From positions 1 to 5,810 of the forward strand of contig SLHN01000021.1 of the NCBI GenBank assembly GCA_007136145.1: a DNA stretch of 5,810 nt. The letters are read 5' to 3'. Positions 5,590 to 5,810 of this stretch are shown here, one piece after another. A model generated the notes under the pieces. That model did not search any database. It saw only the letters and a list, made by a program, of their open reading frames with translations, and was not told the origin of the DNA. The position numbers and the translations under genes were made by a program. This DNA comes from Thioalkalivibrio sp. (GTDB lineage: Bacteria > Pseudomonadota > Gammaproteobacteria > Ectothiorhodospirales > Ectothiorhodospiraceae). The first letter of the stretch is position 1, and every line of letters starts with the position of its first letter.

Positions 5590-5810
5590 TCGCAGGGATG
5601 CTGGGGTCCCCGGGAGTTGGCGGGGATGGCAAGGCGTAGTCAGGTCGGCACTGTTGAAGGCGTCAACGAACGGTGGGCGGATACTCGTGGTGTATTTGCC
5701 TTTGCATCTGGGTTGCGCCGGATCCGGTCCGGCAGGCAAGGCAAGCCGGCTCGCACCGGGATTTGAGCCGAAGGGTGCGGCTGCGTCCCTCCAATCGTGG
5801 GAATGAGGTA
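5590..5810. other. region downstream of fimV, no confident gene
   Basis: This 221-bp tail has no convincing coding sequence on either strand. It holds two possible stem-loops. The first pairs GCCGGA (5717-5722) with TCCGGC (5728-5733) around a 5-nt loop; the second pairs CGGCTC (5747-5752) with GAGCCG (5765-5770) around a 12-nt loop. Neither is followed by a T-run, so no intrinsic terminator for fimV can be called. The last bases, GTG GGA ATG AGG TA (5797-5810), could open a new gene. In many gammaproteobacteria truA, a tRNA pseudouridine synthase gene, follows fimV. Too little sequence is present to call it. Confidence 0.5.

Noticed and set aside
5654..5685. Possible sigma-70 promoter, TTGAAG then GATACT
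   Set aside because: The spacer is 20 bp and the -10 matches only 4 of 6 positions; too weak to call.
5687..5706. Possible sigma-54 promoter (TGG...TTTGCA) downstream of fimV
   Set aside because: The GG-to-GC distance is 15 or 9 bases depending on the choice, not the 12 needed.
5717..5733. Intrinsic terminator after fimV
   Set aside because: The GC-rich stem exists but is not followed by a T-run and lies more than 120 bp beyond the stop.

Overview
The window looks like part of the chromosome of a moderately GC-rich gammaproteobacterium. Three things support this. The gene order leuD-leuB-asd-fimV is typical of the Pseudomonas and Chromatiales/Ectothiorhodospiraceae type of Gammaproteobacteria. 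FimV is itself a gammaproteobacterial protein. The LeuD and Asd sequences resemble gammaproteobacterial family members, as judged from memory without a database search. The exact genus cannot be read from the sequence.

Layout, all on the + strand: the 3' part of leuD (1-626, missing only a few N-terminal residues); a 259-bp spacer (627-885) with small hairpins and a diverged inverted repeat of the 'CCACGGA' kind; leuB (886-1956); a 30-bp AT-rich spacer with a 15-bp palindrome centred on the leuB stop; asd (1987-3012); a 126-bp leader able to fold; fimV (3139-5589, start chosen at a GTG); and a 221-bp tail (5590-5810) with no confident gene. In many related genomes the next gene would be truA, and the last 14 bases could be its start, but this cannot be proven here.

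Functionally, LeuD (with LeuC, presumably just upstream) isomerises 2-isopropylmalate to 3-isopropylmalate, and LeuB oxidises that to the leucine precursor. Asd makes aspartate semialdehyde, the branch point to lysine, diaminopimelate, threonine and methionine. FimV is an inner-membrane, peptidoglycan-binding polar hub tied to type IV pili. It is a long-conserved neighbour rather than part of the amino-acid pathway. All key catalytic residues that I could check in LeuB and Asd are present.

I found no sign of a mobile element gene, CRISPR array, tRNA or rRNA, toxin-antitoxin pair or defence system. This is mostly a housekeeping region. The points worth a second look are small: a sharply AT-rich patch inside leuD, the repeat element and competing hairpins before leuB, the palindrome on the leuB stop, a two-codon ORF coupled to the asd start, and a foldable leader before fimV. 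I do not see evidence for an undescribed system.
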